Source: Pomacea canaliculata (lineage: Eukaryota > Mollusca > Gastropoda > Architaenioglossa > Ampullariidae). From it: a DNA stretch of 64,000 nucleotides. A program made the position numbers and the translations under genes. Positions 1 to 20,164 of this stretch are shown piece after piece. Under the pieces are notes generated by a model. It worked only from the letters and a program-made list of their open reading frames with translations. It was not told the origin of the DNA and did not search any database. The stretch lies in assembly GCF_003073045.1 (NCBI RefSeq), contig NC_037591.1, forward strand, positions 28,615,319 to 28,679,318, in the 5' to 3' direction. Each line of letters opens with the position of its first letter. Position 1 is the stretch's first letter.

Positions 1-762
1 ACTCCATAAATGGTTAATTTGACTAGCAGATACACTGTGTGGTTTTACAAATCATTAGAAGTTGCACTAAACTCACTTTGTGGCCAAGAGCCATATAGTT
101 GTACCATGCCATTTGCTGTGCTCATGTAAATTAAACTAAGAATGTATTTTTTCTTGCTCATGCATAAGTATCTATATGCCACAAAACTTCCAACATCCAA
201 ATTTTCATTTTGTAACGCTGGCGACTGACCTATGTATATCATGTGACTAATTTGTATTGAAAACAAAACTGTAGTTTTATTTTGTTTACATACATGAAGC
301 AACTAATGTATCATTTCATTAAATTTCTGTACCCAGTAGACCGAAGCTGGTGATCAAACCAACTCATGTATGGTCAAATAGGTAAATGGTCAAATCAACT
401 GAGGACTTTTAAGTCCAGCCCTTAATAATGTGTTAGCATAACACTGGTCTTCATGCATAATAATTGTCTTCATAACACTTTGGAATAATTATGCAACCAT
501 TATCTTGTGAAAACATGTACCCACAATTAAGAATTAAACAATCCAGTAAGTTTTGGGAAATGTTCTCTACCAAAGGAAAAAGTGAAAGATGTAATTTTCA
601 CATTATAGCATTTTAAAACTGCATTTATATTCCCAAATTTTTGAACTGAAGAATTTTCAGCTGTCAATATCTCTGCTTATTGAAAGTGATCCCTCTTGTC
701 CAGTAAAACTTCTGCATATATGCTTCATCCACGACTTGGGACAGAGGTTAAAGACTACTCAC

Positions 763-7295
<6,533 letters not shown>

Positions 7296-8682
7296 TATCT
7301 GTTGCTGGATATGACAGCTTCTAAGTTACTTATCACTGAAAAAAAAATTCACTGCAATTATAGTCATTTTTATCACTTGTTATTTTGCTATTATTGGCGT
7401 GTCAGTCTGAAAAGAGCATATTACATGATAACACTGAATACATCTTTCCTGGATGTATACCCCTGTACCCTCCCATATTTATTAATTCAATGGCAACTTT
7501 CAAAAGCAGCATTCTCACTAGACTGTCTCTGTCATAAATCAAATAAAAATATTAATAGTTGTTTTTTTTAAGTCTTTACAAAACCTGTAACATCAAGATC
7601 ATATCCTGGAATTTTTGTTGTATGCTCTATATAGAACCATACTTTTACTGAAACATGAATGAAATGAAATACATTTTTGTTAACCCCATCATACAGGAGG
7701 TTTAAAATCTTCCGGATGTCGTTTAAGTTTTTGTTGCTGTTAAACTGTACATACCGACCGACATTGCTAAGGGAAAGACTGTACCGCGTGCGATTCCACA
7801 TCTTAAGCAAAAAAGAACTTCTGTCCTATTACTTTTCTGTCACATTACAAAACTGCCAACACGTCTATGACGCCCTATTTACTTTCAGTTCATCAATTCA
7901 TCAACCTAGACTACAAATCTGTGTAACGGTTAACACCTCAATCAAATCGTAATATAGACTGTTTACTGACGTTGAAGCGTCTACAAATATTTTATTTCCA
8001 AATAACACTTACATTAACACAGTTGTGACGACTACAGGCTATCTGATTGTACAATATTTCATATTAGTTTCAGATAACTAACTAACTAAACGAAAACTAA
8101 ACTACACAAAGAATCAGTGTGAACGTAAAGCATCAGAATTTATACGCAATTTTCGTGCATGCTCAAATCGTCGTCAAAATGGCGTTGGTACATTAAAAAC
8201 TACAATTGGATACAGTTCACAGATCAATCCCACACAAAATTCTTATAAATATGTTTAAAATATTTAAGCTGCAAGTAATATCTTTTTTATAATTTTTCTA
8301 AACTATTGTAATTAAAATTAATACAAACTATACATTTTCTGGTTACAGCTTTTATAATCCACTCTTGTTTGATTGGACACAAATTTTACTACTCGTTTGT
8401 ACCATAGTCTTGTCGATCATCTGTAATCGAACTTAGAGAACTGTTATATTTTAAAACGTGATACTTATAACAATCAGAAGTCTCGTTGCTTTCTTTTTAG
8501 ACCTTAATGCAAACATTTCTTAACCACTGAGATTCGTAATTTTGAACGCTTAAAATGCTGTGCATTTTATGATTGCTGTTCTTATCCAGCAGAACAGAGG
8601 TTTCGATACCGGATGATTCTGATACCCACACCGTTTCTTTCAATCTGTTTGGTTGACTTTGTTTTTATAGAGATAAATAATT
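7296..8682. promoter_or_regulatory. Divergent promoter region between WDR33 and SSU72
   Basis: The start codons of WDR33 (minus) and SSU72 (plus) face away from each other across this interval. A YY1-like site, AAAATGGCG, lies at 8176-8184. No TATA box is convincing. Before the SSU72 start, a pyrimidine-rich stretch ends in TTTTTATAG at about 8670, only 12 bases before the ATG; this suggests a spliced 5' leader whose first exon could lie near the YY1-like site. A similar acceptor precedes the WDR33 ATG. The actual start sites cannot be read from sequence alone. Confidence 0.5.
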
Positions 8683-11600
8683 ATGTCTGAGCCACAACCA
8701 GAATTTAAAATTGCAATTGTATGCTCTAGTAACCAGAATCGGAGCATGGAAGCCCATAGTTTTCTTGGGTAAGGTGGATTTGTTTGCCAGTCTTAATTTT
8801 TCGGCAGTCACGAGGTTCTTATAGTCGTACTCGATATAATATTCTCCCGTTAGAGTTTCCTTTTGTGAATCCCCTCAGAGAGAAGTACGCAATTTTCTGT
8901 GCAAAGACTATGGTCAACGTTTTCGCTGCTGTTTAAACAAGTCACATGCTTGCCTTTTCCACTTTCTTCACCAGTCCATAACAGGAGCATTGACTTGTTA
9001 AATAATGTTAGATAATTAAATAATTTGATACTTCATTTAAAATGACTGCTTTTTCTTGTTTTGTTTTGTTTTTTCAGGAAGAAAGGTTTTCGCGTACAGT
9101 CATTTGGAACTGGCAATCAGGTGAAACTACCAGGCCCATCGCCAGACAAGCCAAATATCTATGACTTCAATGTGACATATGATGAGATGTACAAAGATCT
9201 GATGAGAAAAGATCCTGATCTGTATCCCTTCTTGAAGCACAACCACTTGATTCGTTTTTCACAAAGTTATTAAATTGCAGACACTGATACAAACAAGTTG
9301 ATGGGATTTAGAAACATATAGTTTCACATTAGGCTTTTGAAAAACACTTATGTTTTAAAATTCAGTCAATGTGGGGTGTATGGCTTTGTGTCACTTTTAG
9401 GAATGTCTTTGAAAATCTCATTTTTAAACTGAGAAGAATTAGATCTTGAAGTGCACATTTTTAAAGTTTGTGTATTTAAACTAGTTAGGATTTTATCTAT
9501 TTGTTGCTTAATATTGTGAGTGCTTTCTCCTACTTTTAATCCTATTACTCTAACCTTGTATCTATCCTTTACATCTAGTTTTCTTCTAGTTCTAATAAAA
9601 TAGAACTGCTGTCTGCAAAAGTTTCTCAACTAGGTAAAAGATGTAGGTTTTTCTTGGCACAAGGTTTATCATGGAAAATTTGGGCTTTCTGCTAGTATTT
9701 TTACCGTCTCATCTACAAAGTAAAAAACCCTGTAACATATAGATTAGTGTGAGGGCTTTAGCTAATAAGTGTCATCTCAAGAAGCACTAGTACAGCGGTT
9801 CTTAACCTTTTACTTGTGACGCCCCCCTGACGAACAAAGGTACGTCCACACACCCCCCTTAGCCAGCAATGTAAGCTAATTTCACTAATACCGGTATAAG
9901 AAACTTAAAAAAAATGACCACCTTCGCGGCCCCCTTGTAAGCACGTCGCGCCCCCCTAGGGGGACGCGCCCCACAGGTTGAGAACCGCTGCACTAGTATA
10001 TTACAATTTAAATCAGGTAGATGACATATGCTTATAACTTTGAATTGTGGGTGAACATTACTGTAGATGTAAATGTTGCCTGTCTGTTTCAGAAAAGCTA
10101 ACATCCACAAACACCCGAATAAGTAAAACTTTAAATTAGACTTTTTTTTATCTCATGGCAGATAATTCATTGTTTTCTTGATGGGTAATTGACTAAAAGT
10201 CTTAGCATTGCTTTGACTACCATGGTACTTGCTGAAAATTGGTTGTGCTTAACTGTTGAGCTGACCTTGGTAGTTTTATCCCATGTGTTTCCATACTTGA
10301 TGTTGGTTATTATCTGAATATGAAATGTATTGGATAGGTCTTAACAAAATTATTTGATAACATATGCAAAACATTATTACATTAAATAATATTTAAAATT
10401 GTTGACTGGCATTTGTTAATCTATAAATAATCTGTTAAAGAAGAAAATGCTATAAAACTAAAACATCTGGTTGATAAGTAACTTCATGTCGTGAAGTCAA
10501 TGTCCACATTTAAGAAGTGCAGCAAATGAATGAACTCTAACCACTGCTAAGCACAGCTATAATGCCATCTTAAGCCTGTAGACCTAGCTAGATAAGCTAC
10601 TGATTGAATGACACATCCTCCTTTTCATGGCCTCATCAGTTCATTTTGCAGCCTTGGCACACCATTATGAAGAAGGGGAAGAACATACCGCTACACAAAA
10701 GAAACTTTTACTATTCCATGAATTGCCATTCTAGAAGTGAAATATTAGCCCTCTCTTTCCTTTGTTTAAAAAAAAATAAAATCCGTTAAAGACATTATTT
10801 TTGTCACCCTTAACATTTTTGGAATACGCTTACATTTAAAAAGGGTGTTTTTGGCAAGTTTCATTTAAAAAATATTTTGGGAGAACATAACTTTCTAATT
10901 TGAACAATTGCTGTGTCAAAAGACCTATTTTAAAAATTTGAAAATATGTGAACAAAAGGTAGGCATCTGCAGCAAATACCTCATGGTTGGAGAGTAGTCC
11001 TTATAACTATCTTTAGGCACATAATGTTTATGAAACCAGTGTATGGTCATGGAAAGTGATTTTTAAGCTGTTCTGTGTCACTGCCACATGTATTAACTTC
11101 AGGTGGGCAGAGTTTTACATGCTGGCCTGGCAGCAACAGTAAATGACTTGGGCTTATCTCTCTATCCACATTTGGATCTGTTCAGGTTTGTAATTCATAT
11201 TTATTTGGTATCATTGCATTTCAGTCTGCTGCAGTTAAGAATAAGTACAGCAGGCTATTTTATATGTTGTCAATAACAGCAATACAGTAGCTGAATTCAT
11301 TTGTATAATCATTCTTGTTGATAGCCATTTGTGGAGAAAGATCATGTGCTGCACAGCATCATAAGTCAAGCACTTTCTTATTTTTTTTTTTTCATACCTT
11401 AATGAAAAATATGGGATTTGTTTGAAAGTTATGTGTGTAAAATACATGTTCTCTTCTGTATATTTTTTCAGGAAAATATCTGAGAGGTTTAATGCACCCT
11501 TCGTAAAATAATGATTGAAATATATAATAGCTTTTAAAGTTTACTTCATCAGAGCATGATGTATATAATTTTTAAATTGTAGCTAGTTTTATGTACCGCA

Positions 11601-14600
11601 ATATTTTGCACTTTTTCTACTTTTATTTTTTTTTTTAAAAACCTTTGACTTCTTTGTCACAGTGAGTCAGAGTCTTGCCATTCTTCTTGCTGTGACAACA
11701 TGTGGGTTCATGGTTGTCATTGCATATACTGCTGCATGTTGTGTTTATCATAGCCATTATTTGCTTTTTTCTAAAGTGTTTTAGATCTGACTGGCCATGT
11801 CTATTTTCATTAACTGCAGCAGAACTTTTTTTTAAAAAAACCATTGGACCGATTTTGTTCTCTGATTCACTTTATTTCAGTTTTTCTCCTTTCTGTCCCT
11901 ATCCCGTTTTTTTCTACTGTTGTTGAAATGAGCATATGATCTTATTGCCATTATCACAAAAGCTATGGGACATTCTTAGTTACTATCAATTGGTGAGTTG
12001 AGTGACGCTAGTTATTTAAGTATACCAGCTCCTTTTTTGTTTTGTGAAAGTGCTCATATGAGGTTTCCAGAGCATGCAGACATGCAGTTAGTACGTGCAT
12101 TTAAATTTACTCGTGGTGAACCTCTATGATCATCTGAGAGTTAATCAGCCTCCTGGCTTTGCCCTATCGCAAACTGACTTTTCAGTTTTTGAAGTAAAGC
12201 CTTTTCTGAGGTTAAGACAGTTTTTTTTTTTTGAGAAATTTTAAACATTGAATACAGTTTGACATTTAGGCGACCAGAAAAATCTATAAATTGTAATCAA
12301 TAAATGCTTGAAAGTAAACTTAAGTATTATACCATAACCACTAGCCAGGAGTACAGAAATTAGATACAGAGTTTATATAGTACTTTGTGTGAAAAAGTTT
12401 GTGATATAAAACATGTATTGATATCGACATAGATCTGGAGATCAGAAAATTTTGCCTATGAATTAAAAAAAAAATCTGCCGAGCTAATTGCGAAATAACA
12501 GTTTCGACTAGCGACGGAACAATTTCAAGAGAGATTAGTTGGTCCGTCTGACAGTTGAGCGCTTATCTGCATACATCGCCGACAGCAATCAAAAGTGGGC
12601 ACCGGACAACAGAACCGGGATAATCGCCAGAGAGTGCGAACTAGAAACCTATAAGAAACACGGGCTTGCAGAAAGGGCCTCTAAGATTCGCCAACCTACC
12701 AAAAGATGTTTAAAAATCAGGTTTTGTTTTTTTTTTTTTTTTGTCATAGGTGTGAAAACACGTGAACTGGAAAAGTTTTCATTTTAAAAAAAAATAGTTT
12801 ACCGAATTGCGCATTTCTTAGACATTCAGGATCGACAGCTTGCTGCCAACAAAACCCGTTCTTTTGTGCTTCTGTCTGTCACTCTATAAATATACACACG
12901 AAGCGTGCAACATTGAGTGGATTCTGCCCTCGCGTGTGGATATTGAACAGAGGCGAAAAGTTTCTCGGGACAGCGATCTTTATAAATGATGCGTAACAGT
13001 ATCTCTTAATGAATGAGGAAGCATTGTACCAGGTGTGGTGTAGTTAGGTGTTTTATGACTTAAGGTGGAACGTAGTTACTGTAAGTCTCTTCCACACCTC
13101 GTGATTTTACCTGTACAGAAGCATCAACAGTTGACAGAAGGTACGGGTAGCCCGTAAGAACAATTTAAACCGCAAAGACCATCCGTTCTTAATCTTTGCA
13201 GGTATGTCTCGATCTGGTCTACACACGCTGCATTTACCGGAAACAAGTTCTAGCAAAGAAGCTGGAAAAGCGATGACCAGCCACATGTAATAGTGCCCGT
13301 CTTCATGATAAACGGAACCCACATTTATGACGAGTAGATCCCGGTCTTCGCCTCGCCATCCGAGCGTCATTCGTAAACGTACAATTAGAACGCTTGCATA
13401 TTTTTGTTGCAGAAAGAACACCAAATGCCGTGGTCTTGAAAATGGTGCAAAACAATATACGCTGTATTAGTTCTTTGTGCGATCCTATCCTATACAGCAA
13501 AAGTTGGCTGTCCTAGGTTCAACTCTCGTCTCGGGCACTCTGTTTTTTCTTTGCATATGGCGTTTGTTTACAGGGCTGGTGGCTGCCTTGCCGTGATATA
13601 GCCTCAGTTGGTGGTTCGGCGTTAATCACCAATTCCCCTCTCGCCCCACCCTCGATCCTATCCAAGACAACTTCGAAGGCAAACTGAGCGTTACTTCAAT
13701 CGCTAGTGAAATTTAATCAGGATACTTGGATGGCACCGCAAGCTAATGTCAGTGCTGATCGCGCAAAGATGAGCAGCATACAGTGGTACCCACTCTTTCA
13801 CCTTTTCTTCTTTTCTCTTGTGTCCGAACAGGCCTGTCTGGTTTCAGAAGAAAACTGTTACTGCTTAAGACATTTTAGACGGTTCTTCGCCTATCGACAC
13901 GATTCTCATTCTGTTTCCTGAACACTCCCACATTTCCATCAGAGGACATTTGACATGTATGGTTAAATAGATTCGTAAAGATGCAAATCTTCCAACACAA
14001 TGTCTCTCTTTTCCACACTCTTCCCGCGAAAGCTTAAGGACCCATTTTTTTAAAGATCATGATATAGAACATCTAGGTGCTGTGACAAATGTGGGCTAAC
14101 ACTTTGTTGAATTTTTTTGCATTTTCTGTTACGACATCGATTGTGTGTGGTACGTAGAAGGCACCGAGAGCAGCGGTTATAGTTACTTAGATTTTTTTTA
14201 AAACTTAGCGTTATAATGTAAAAGTTGATGTGGGGCAGATTCGCCTTGACCGCTTTGAACTATAAAAATGTGTTGGTTTTTTTCTTTTTTGAAAAACCAG
14301 GACAGTAACCGCTGAAAAGCAAATGACACGTGCAGTAAAACTATGCCAAAAGCAATGCACTAGTAACATAGTTGTGTGCGGCATAAGACACGATGATGGA
14401 ACGCCTGATGAGTACAGTTGCTCCTGGAATATAAAAAGGTCTTGCTAGTGACAGGAAGAATATACTGCCCACATAAAGTATGTAAAATACACTGATCATC
14501 TAAGTCAATTTATAGGGGTTCTGGCAGTTGCGCTCTTATTGTTTATTATCATTGAAACACTGTGACGTTAGCCATTGCTGTGTATTCTTATTAAGGAGGA

Positions 14601-15964
14601 GGAAAGGCAAGGTCCTTAGAATGACATGTACACAGGATGGAAATGTGTTTTTGATGGAAATTACTCTAAACAGACTTTTTGAAGTAAAGGGGTGTTTTAA
14701 TGTTCTTCACATTGTGACAAATTTGGTCAGCAGGAGAGGTGGGTAGTAGGTAAAAGCCCCAATGGTAATAGTTGCATTGAAGTGTGAGTGATACGGAACG
14801 TGCACGTACGAGCCAAACACTCCATTCGTCGCCTTCTTTCCTCGTGACTCGGGTGCCTAGGGAGTTTTTTAGCCTCCGGTGCTACCTTCTCTCAGTTTCT
14901 TATGAAAATCGGGAAAAATCCTTGACTGCAATTTAGCTACACACAGAATGGTATTCTACACATGCTTGACCGCAACCGAAGAATCAAGCCAAGACCAGAA
15001 CGGTTTCAAGCTAGCAAGGAGAAGTTTGATATCGTCATCACCTGCGAGGAGAGGGTGTACGACCAGGTTATTGAAGGTAAGGATTTGTCCTTCAGACATG
15101 TCTCTGCTGCTGTGTATCAGCCGTGACGTAATATTTGGAAAAATTGACGCAAGCAGTGATGTCTTTTTCATATGGTTGAAGCAGTTTCTCCAGCGCGCTT
15201 GTGGTATCTCAAATGTTTTAATTTCTCGTTTAATAATAGAGACCCTTTTTGTTGGACCTACTTTAACATCAGTTGTATGGTGGATTTTGTGTTTTTGTTT
15301 TGTTTTTGTTTTTTGTTTTTTTGGGGGCGGGGGGCATGCGTGTCTATAAGCTTTTCCTTGATAATGATTTAAATGCCGACATGTTACCTGTATCGACGTT
15401 CTTTAAAGCACTACGACATTAGTGTGTGTCTGTGTGTGTGGAGAGAGAGAGCGTTCTCGAGAACCATGTCGAGAGCATAGTCATCGAAATTCAGGCAAGT
15501 CGTCATAACTGTTGAGCAGATATAGAGAGTCGAGAGAAAAGTATGGATCACGTCATGCACCTCATCAACATTGACATTCAGGACAACCACGAAGAGGCCA
15601 CCATTGGAGCCTTCATGATCTGCGAACTTGTGACTATGGTCAGTAGGCCTTTCTTAGCGTAAATCACAAAACTTCACCAGTAAAACATCAAATCATTCAT
15701 TTTTCACCAGTGAGTGCGTGCTCAAAACTTTACAAAATAAAGAATAGTAATGGAATTTGATTATACACGACCTTCTCTTATGTTTTATTATCTTTTTTCA
15801 AATTTTATTATTTTCGTTTTCTGTTCCTGCGTTTCGTTAAATGTCTTGAGCTTTATTTGCAGCTGTACGCCTCCGACGATCTCGACAACGAAGTGGACGA
15901 AATTCTTCAGGATTTTGAGCACAAAATCAACAGACCGATCTTACACACGGCTCTTTTCTACTGA
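8683..15964 (+). CDS. SSU72: SSU72, RNA polymerase II CTD phosphatase
   Basis: Five exons: 8683-8768, 9078-9221, 14937-15076, 15520-15629, 15863-15964. They join in frame to 193 residues, one fewer than the human protein. Residues 14-20 form the CX5R phosphatase loop (C-SSNQN-R) near the N-terminus. Other family blocks are [40 protein letters not shown], which carries the likely general-acid Asp, [16 protein letters not shown] and the closing HTALFY. SSU72 removes phosphate from Ser5 and Ser7 of the Pol II CTD and works with symplekin in the 3'-end processing machinery. The exon 2 donor is GTATCC; the frame continues 17 more codons into the intron before stopping. The second intron is 5.7 kb and holds a hAT element and a SINE-like piece. 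Confidence 0.96.
9793..9990. mobile_element. Non-autonomous hAT element (198 bp) with 8-bp target duplication
   Basis: The element begins CAGCGGTTCTTAACC and ends GGTTGAGAACCGCTG, near-perfect terminal inverted repeats of hAT type. It is flanked on both sides by CACTAGTA (9785-9792 and 9991-9998). The interior is GC-rich with an imperfect palindrome around CCCCCCTAGGGGG. It has no transposase and lies in SSU72 intron 2. Confidence 0.92.
9999..13490. other. SSU72 intron 2 sequence, nothing recognised
   Basis: AT-rich intronic sequence with several T-runs. Open frames here are short and show no family motif or flanking splice sites. Confidence 0.6.
13505..13645 (+). repeat. SINE-like element with core, copy A
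   Basis: A B-box-like GGTTCAACTCTCGTCTCGG is followed about 60 bases later by the core CCGTGATATAGCCTCAG then TTGGTGGTTCGGCGTTAA and CACCAATTCCC. The same core occurs on minus near 4190-4262 and 49755-49815. The A-box end is worn. Sense orientation in SSU72 intron 2. Confidence 0.55.
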
Positions 15965-17239
15965 TAGTACCAAATAGTCTTCCGGAGCGGAGGGACACAT
16001 ACACAAATCATTTATCCAATGTGCATGGTGACACAAGTGGGAAAATGTGAAAAAGAAAGAAATGTGGTGGTCAGAATCATATTGTGCACAATTTGGCTTG
16101 ATTTCATACCTTCTTTGGGTAGTTATTTCACTTAGAGAGTGGAAATAAGGCAAGTGTGTGTAAAAATAAAAATCAGGAGACGGAATAACAAGATTCTTTC
16201 AAAACAATGAATGAGCTCAGTTCAGCGACATATCGATATGACGTGTATGTCCTGCAATTGGTTGTAAATAATCTGGTAATTTAGTACTTTGAGTGGAAAG
16301 TTTCCGTGATCGAAAGATAAGATAAACTATGTTGAATTTTTTTTCTGACTTTGTTGATTTCTTTAAACGTGTATATGTGTGTGTGTCGGGAGAGAGAGAT
16401 TCTATTGTATTCTTGAACTTCCCGAGTTCCATTACCAGAGCAGTCACGCCATTGAGTAGTATTTTAATACAGTATAAGCAATAGAACTCGTCACATATTA
16501 AACACAGTAAAAAGTTTATAAAATGAAAAAAGAAACATATCGTTCGCACAGACCTAATTATATTGCATCACCTGTTATAGGTACATAGATAATTATATTT
16601 GATTTTGCTAAGTTTAAACAGAGGTCTGAAGTGTTTACATTTTTTGCTAGACGATAAAGCTGATGTTGCAACCCTTTGGGAGTGTCACAGCACAAGAGCT
16701 ATGTCGTCATCAAACAAAAGAATGGAAAACCATTACATCTGGAAATAATTGGATAACGTGGCAAGAGAAGAGATCAGTCACACCCTAAATGCTTACCTTA
16801 CTTCGGCACTACATTCTTTACCACACCATCCTATTCTTGAATTGACAAAATCCACTGGTACTTGGTTTTCCATACTTCTGCCGATAGCCATAAGCAAGAA
16901 TAAAAAGTTGCAACTGCATCCTCGTAGCTGGATGCCATCAAAGTGTGGGCATGTTGCAAACTTTACTTAAACCATTCAGAATGTATAGCATTTAGAAATA
17001 TATCGCCCTAGTTGTGTGTCATTTCAATTTACGCAGTAAGCAGTGTTCAAGGAGCATCAAGCCATTCTTAAAGCTACATGTATATGTAAGGTGAATCCAC
17101 CTGTTGAAGGTATAAAAAAACACAGAAGACGTTCCTTGCTGTACCTAGCAATGCACTGGGTAATTCTACGACTATATTATCAAATGGCTTTCTATTTGCT
17201 TTACATAATGTTTCAGACAGTTTCTTACAAGAAATCATC
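15965..17239. other. SSU72 3' flank, no gene seen
   Basis: Probably the SSU72 3' UTR followed by intergenic DNA. It contains short TG and GA runs (about 16370-16400) but no coding signature on either strand. Confidence 0.5.
16165..16170 (+). terminator. Candidate poly(A) signal AATAAA for SSU72
   Basis: First canonical hexamer after the SSU72 stop codon, about 200 bases downstream. Confidence 0.4.
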
Positions 17240-17247
17240 TACTAGAT

Positions 17248-17706
17248 CAGTGATGCCCAACCTTTTTCGGCCTGCGGGCCATACACATTTCTGACAAGCG
17301 TGTCACGGGCCGCTTCACCTCAAAAATACAAAAAAAAAAAAGAGAAAAAAATAGAGCAGATACCATTTTTATTAGAAACAAGTTGTACTTACCGCTAATT
17401 ATGTAGTAATTAGTGGGATATTTGAAGTTGTTTACCCGAAACCAACTTCTGAATGTCCGCACTGCATCGTAGAGACACGAAGTCGGAGCACTGAATAGAA
17501 ATGTTCGTCCATCGAAAAAAAAAATTGAGAGACGCCCCTACGTAGGGATAAATACTTCTTCTTCCATTTTTTTCCTTTTTTTTTTTTAGGTCTTTTTTTA
17601 TTACTAACATGCCGATTTCCTGCAGTGTGGGCATAAGTTTCGCGGGCCGGATGGCACCGCGCCGCGGGCCGGATATGGCCCGCGGGCCGTAGGTTGGGCA
17701 TCCCTG
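17248..17706. mobile_element. Non-autonomous hAT element (459 bp) with 8-bp target duplication
   Basis: Terminal inverted repeats CAGTGATGCCCAACC and GGTTGGGCATCCCTG are flanked by TACTAGAT at 17240-17247 and 17707-17714. The ends are rich in GCGGGCC; the interior is AT-rich with A and T runs. No transposase frame. It is a different family from the element at 9793-9990, since the terminal sequence differs. Confidence 0.92.
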
Positions 17707-17714
17707 TACTAGAT

Positions 17715-19635
17715 GATCAGGCCTGGCTAGTTAACTTTTTTTGGTTAGAATTGTAAAAGAAGCATGTGAGGAAAATGATGAAGTAGAACTGTCTACGAAA
17801 GTTTCTAATAAGCAACAAAAGTAAAAGGAGTTTAAGTCGGAATTAAAATCGTTGACACAGATTTGCCTGCGACCACTGGTTCAGTGTGTGTGAGAGTGAG
17901 AGAGAGAGAGACGTTTCCATCATTTTAAGTTATTCTAATATTGTGTTTTACTCGTTACTTCTCCTTCCCCTTTTGTACCCGGCGACAGCAGAGTAATCTT
18001 ATGGGAAGTTATTAAATCATATGCAATTAAATCTTACTTTCGGATTAATGTGTAACTCTTTTCACTGTCAGTTTCCATACTTGCTCTTTTTGCAGACGAT
18101 AAATCAGAAGACTATGCAAATAACTGAAGTCAGTTAAAAGAATGTTAAAAGAAAGGGACTGCTTTGGAAAAAAAGTGAAACTCGAAAATAATCAAGTATT
18201 ATAGATTACAGATCTATCTTAACTTTTTCTTATATTTTATTTATAATAAAAAAAACTACCTCTAGGCACCCCTTTGCTAGTGGCACCAGCGGCGGATCCC
18301 GCTCATCCTTGCTCCCTACCTTCGGTACGCCAGTAGTATTTCAAGAAGAATTGCCGGGGAATGTTTAAGACTGTTTCTTTGAAAGGTACTGAGACGATCT
18401 GACCCGCAAATGGCCATTCAAGTGCTGTACGTTTCGGTAGTTTATAATTTATTTGACAAAAGAAATTAATGCTGTGCAGAAAATCAGAAAGAGATTAAAA
18501 GTAGAATGTATGGCCCTTGATGGAAAATGTTTTACACACACGCACAGAGGATTTTGCATATATAATAAATTCCTTACAGTCAATTAATCTGAACTAATTT
18601 TGTTATTAACAGTCATGGAACTTGCTACACTTAAAATGGAGCATAATTATTTACAAAATAATAGCTTTCGTTGAATTAGACACAGGGTTAAATAAGTAGA
18701 CTCGACCTGCCGTTCACATCTCCCTGCTCGCATTTAAGAGTCCTGGGGAATAGGTCAATAGACCATGGACATGTGTAGGTGATTGCCGTCTGTTTGCCGA
18801 GACTAACGCTTGCAAAGTTCTCCGCGGTTACTCTCGGCGAGCCTAAACAATGAATGTGACTAAACCAGAAGCTTTGTACACACCTGACTCATTTTAGCAG
18901 TTAACTGAAAAAAAAATCGTCTGCCAGCAGTCCAGTAATACGAGTTCGTGAATAGACGATCTTAAAATAATCGCGAGCCTCTTTATTGCGCATCTAAGGT
19001 CACAGCTGCAGATGGAAGGTAACAAAGTGGGATCCATGGCCACAGGCAGGCGCAGACCAGAAAGTAAGCAGATACATTTTAGGGTCCATTGTTGCGTCTA
19101 GTCCATGGCTAAAGCACGTGAGTTGTGTTGAATTGTCCATTGCTAACTGTGGAGCTATAATCAAAGTCCATATATGTTGATTGTACTATAAGTAAAGATT
19201 GAAGTCAAATCACCCTTGGAAACAGCTATGCTGCCAGACACTAGCTGCTGTTCCAGGTTGCATGGGTTATACTGGAAACGTTTCTTAAGCCGAAGAAACC
19301 CCAGTCTGGTATGGCATAGACTGGAGAGGATTCAAAGTGCAAGCAGCGGCGTAGTTCCTTTGGCAGCTTTCACCTTGGGTCCTTTACGCTCTGATTTGCC
19401 GTTTGCCGTTCTCGGGGTCAGAGCGGTCTATTCCTGCGCAAAAACATTGGTGTTGGCTATCGGTGGAGAACGATTGCTAGATGTATATTGGACACAAATA
19501 CGATCGCAGCTTTTTCTGAGTTTTGCGAAGCATAAGCGAATGCGTCAACGCAGATAGCATTAAAAAAAGATATTATCCTGGGTATCACGACAAGGAGCGA
19601 ACAATAAAAACGATGAGAATGAGAAAGATCTTATG
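17715..19635. other. Intergenic, nothing firmly recognised
   Basis: No host exon seen. A segment at about 18785-18830 (GCCGAGACTAACGCTT) resembles one near 38915-38950 (GTCGAGACCAACGCTT) and may be part of an undefined dispersed repeat. The open frame from 19216 has no family features. Confidence 0.4.
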
Positions 19636-19639
19636 GGTC

Positions 19640-19985
19640 GCTCCAATCATCATCAGTCTGTTTAGGGCACATGGCGGATTACAACCAGATCTCGTCAACT
19701 TTCTCGGTTCCCTTCTATTCGCTGGGATGCGCCAAATGTGGTCCGGTCAGCTCTTAGATGTTATCTACCATTTTCTTCTTTTGTTTTCTTTTTCTTCACC
19801 TCCATGTGTTGTTCCCTTTCTGTACAGATCTCGTTATGTGCCCATACCCGTTCAGCTTGCGTCTGGACAGAGGTGTTCATAGAGCCCATCCATTTTCCAA
19901 TGTCTGCTTCGTACCTCCTCAGTGTTGATGTAGTCTTTGAAGGAGATAGTAAGAATCCTCCTGCAACATCTCATCTCCATTGATT
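19640..19985 (-). pseudogene. Decayed LINE reverse-transcriptase ORF, C-terminal end
   Basis: Minus-strand translation gives EMRCCRRILTISFKDYINTEE, the usual start of the C-terminal tail of a widespread invertebrate LINE ORF (EMRCYRRLL-type). It is followed by pieces matching the closing region (KKKK...EENGR, FGASQR, REK). Several stops and frameshifts. Clade not resolved. Confidence 0.6.
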
Positions 19986-20164
19986 GTATTTTCGTTTGCA
20001 AGTGATAGTACAATGTACAAGTCTCGCATAAATATAGAAAGATAAATTACCAGGGAGAGAGGTGGACATTCCCTATGAGTTTCAGCTGGGTGAGCACAGT
20101 TGTCTGCGGCTATGGCCTTTGGTACGCCGGAGATTGTGCTTATATTTAGGGTACATCAAGTAGC

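Noticed and set aside
13107..13424. 105-codon minus frame (contains [19 protein letters not shown])
   Set aside because: No ATG at its start, no recognised family and no convincing paired splice sites; left as intronic.
19216..19557. 113-codon plus frame
   Set aside because: No domain, low-complexity choice of residues; lies next to a LINE tail on the other strand.
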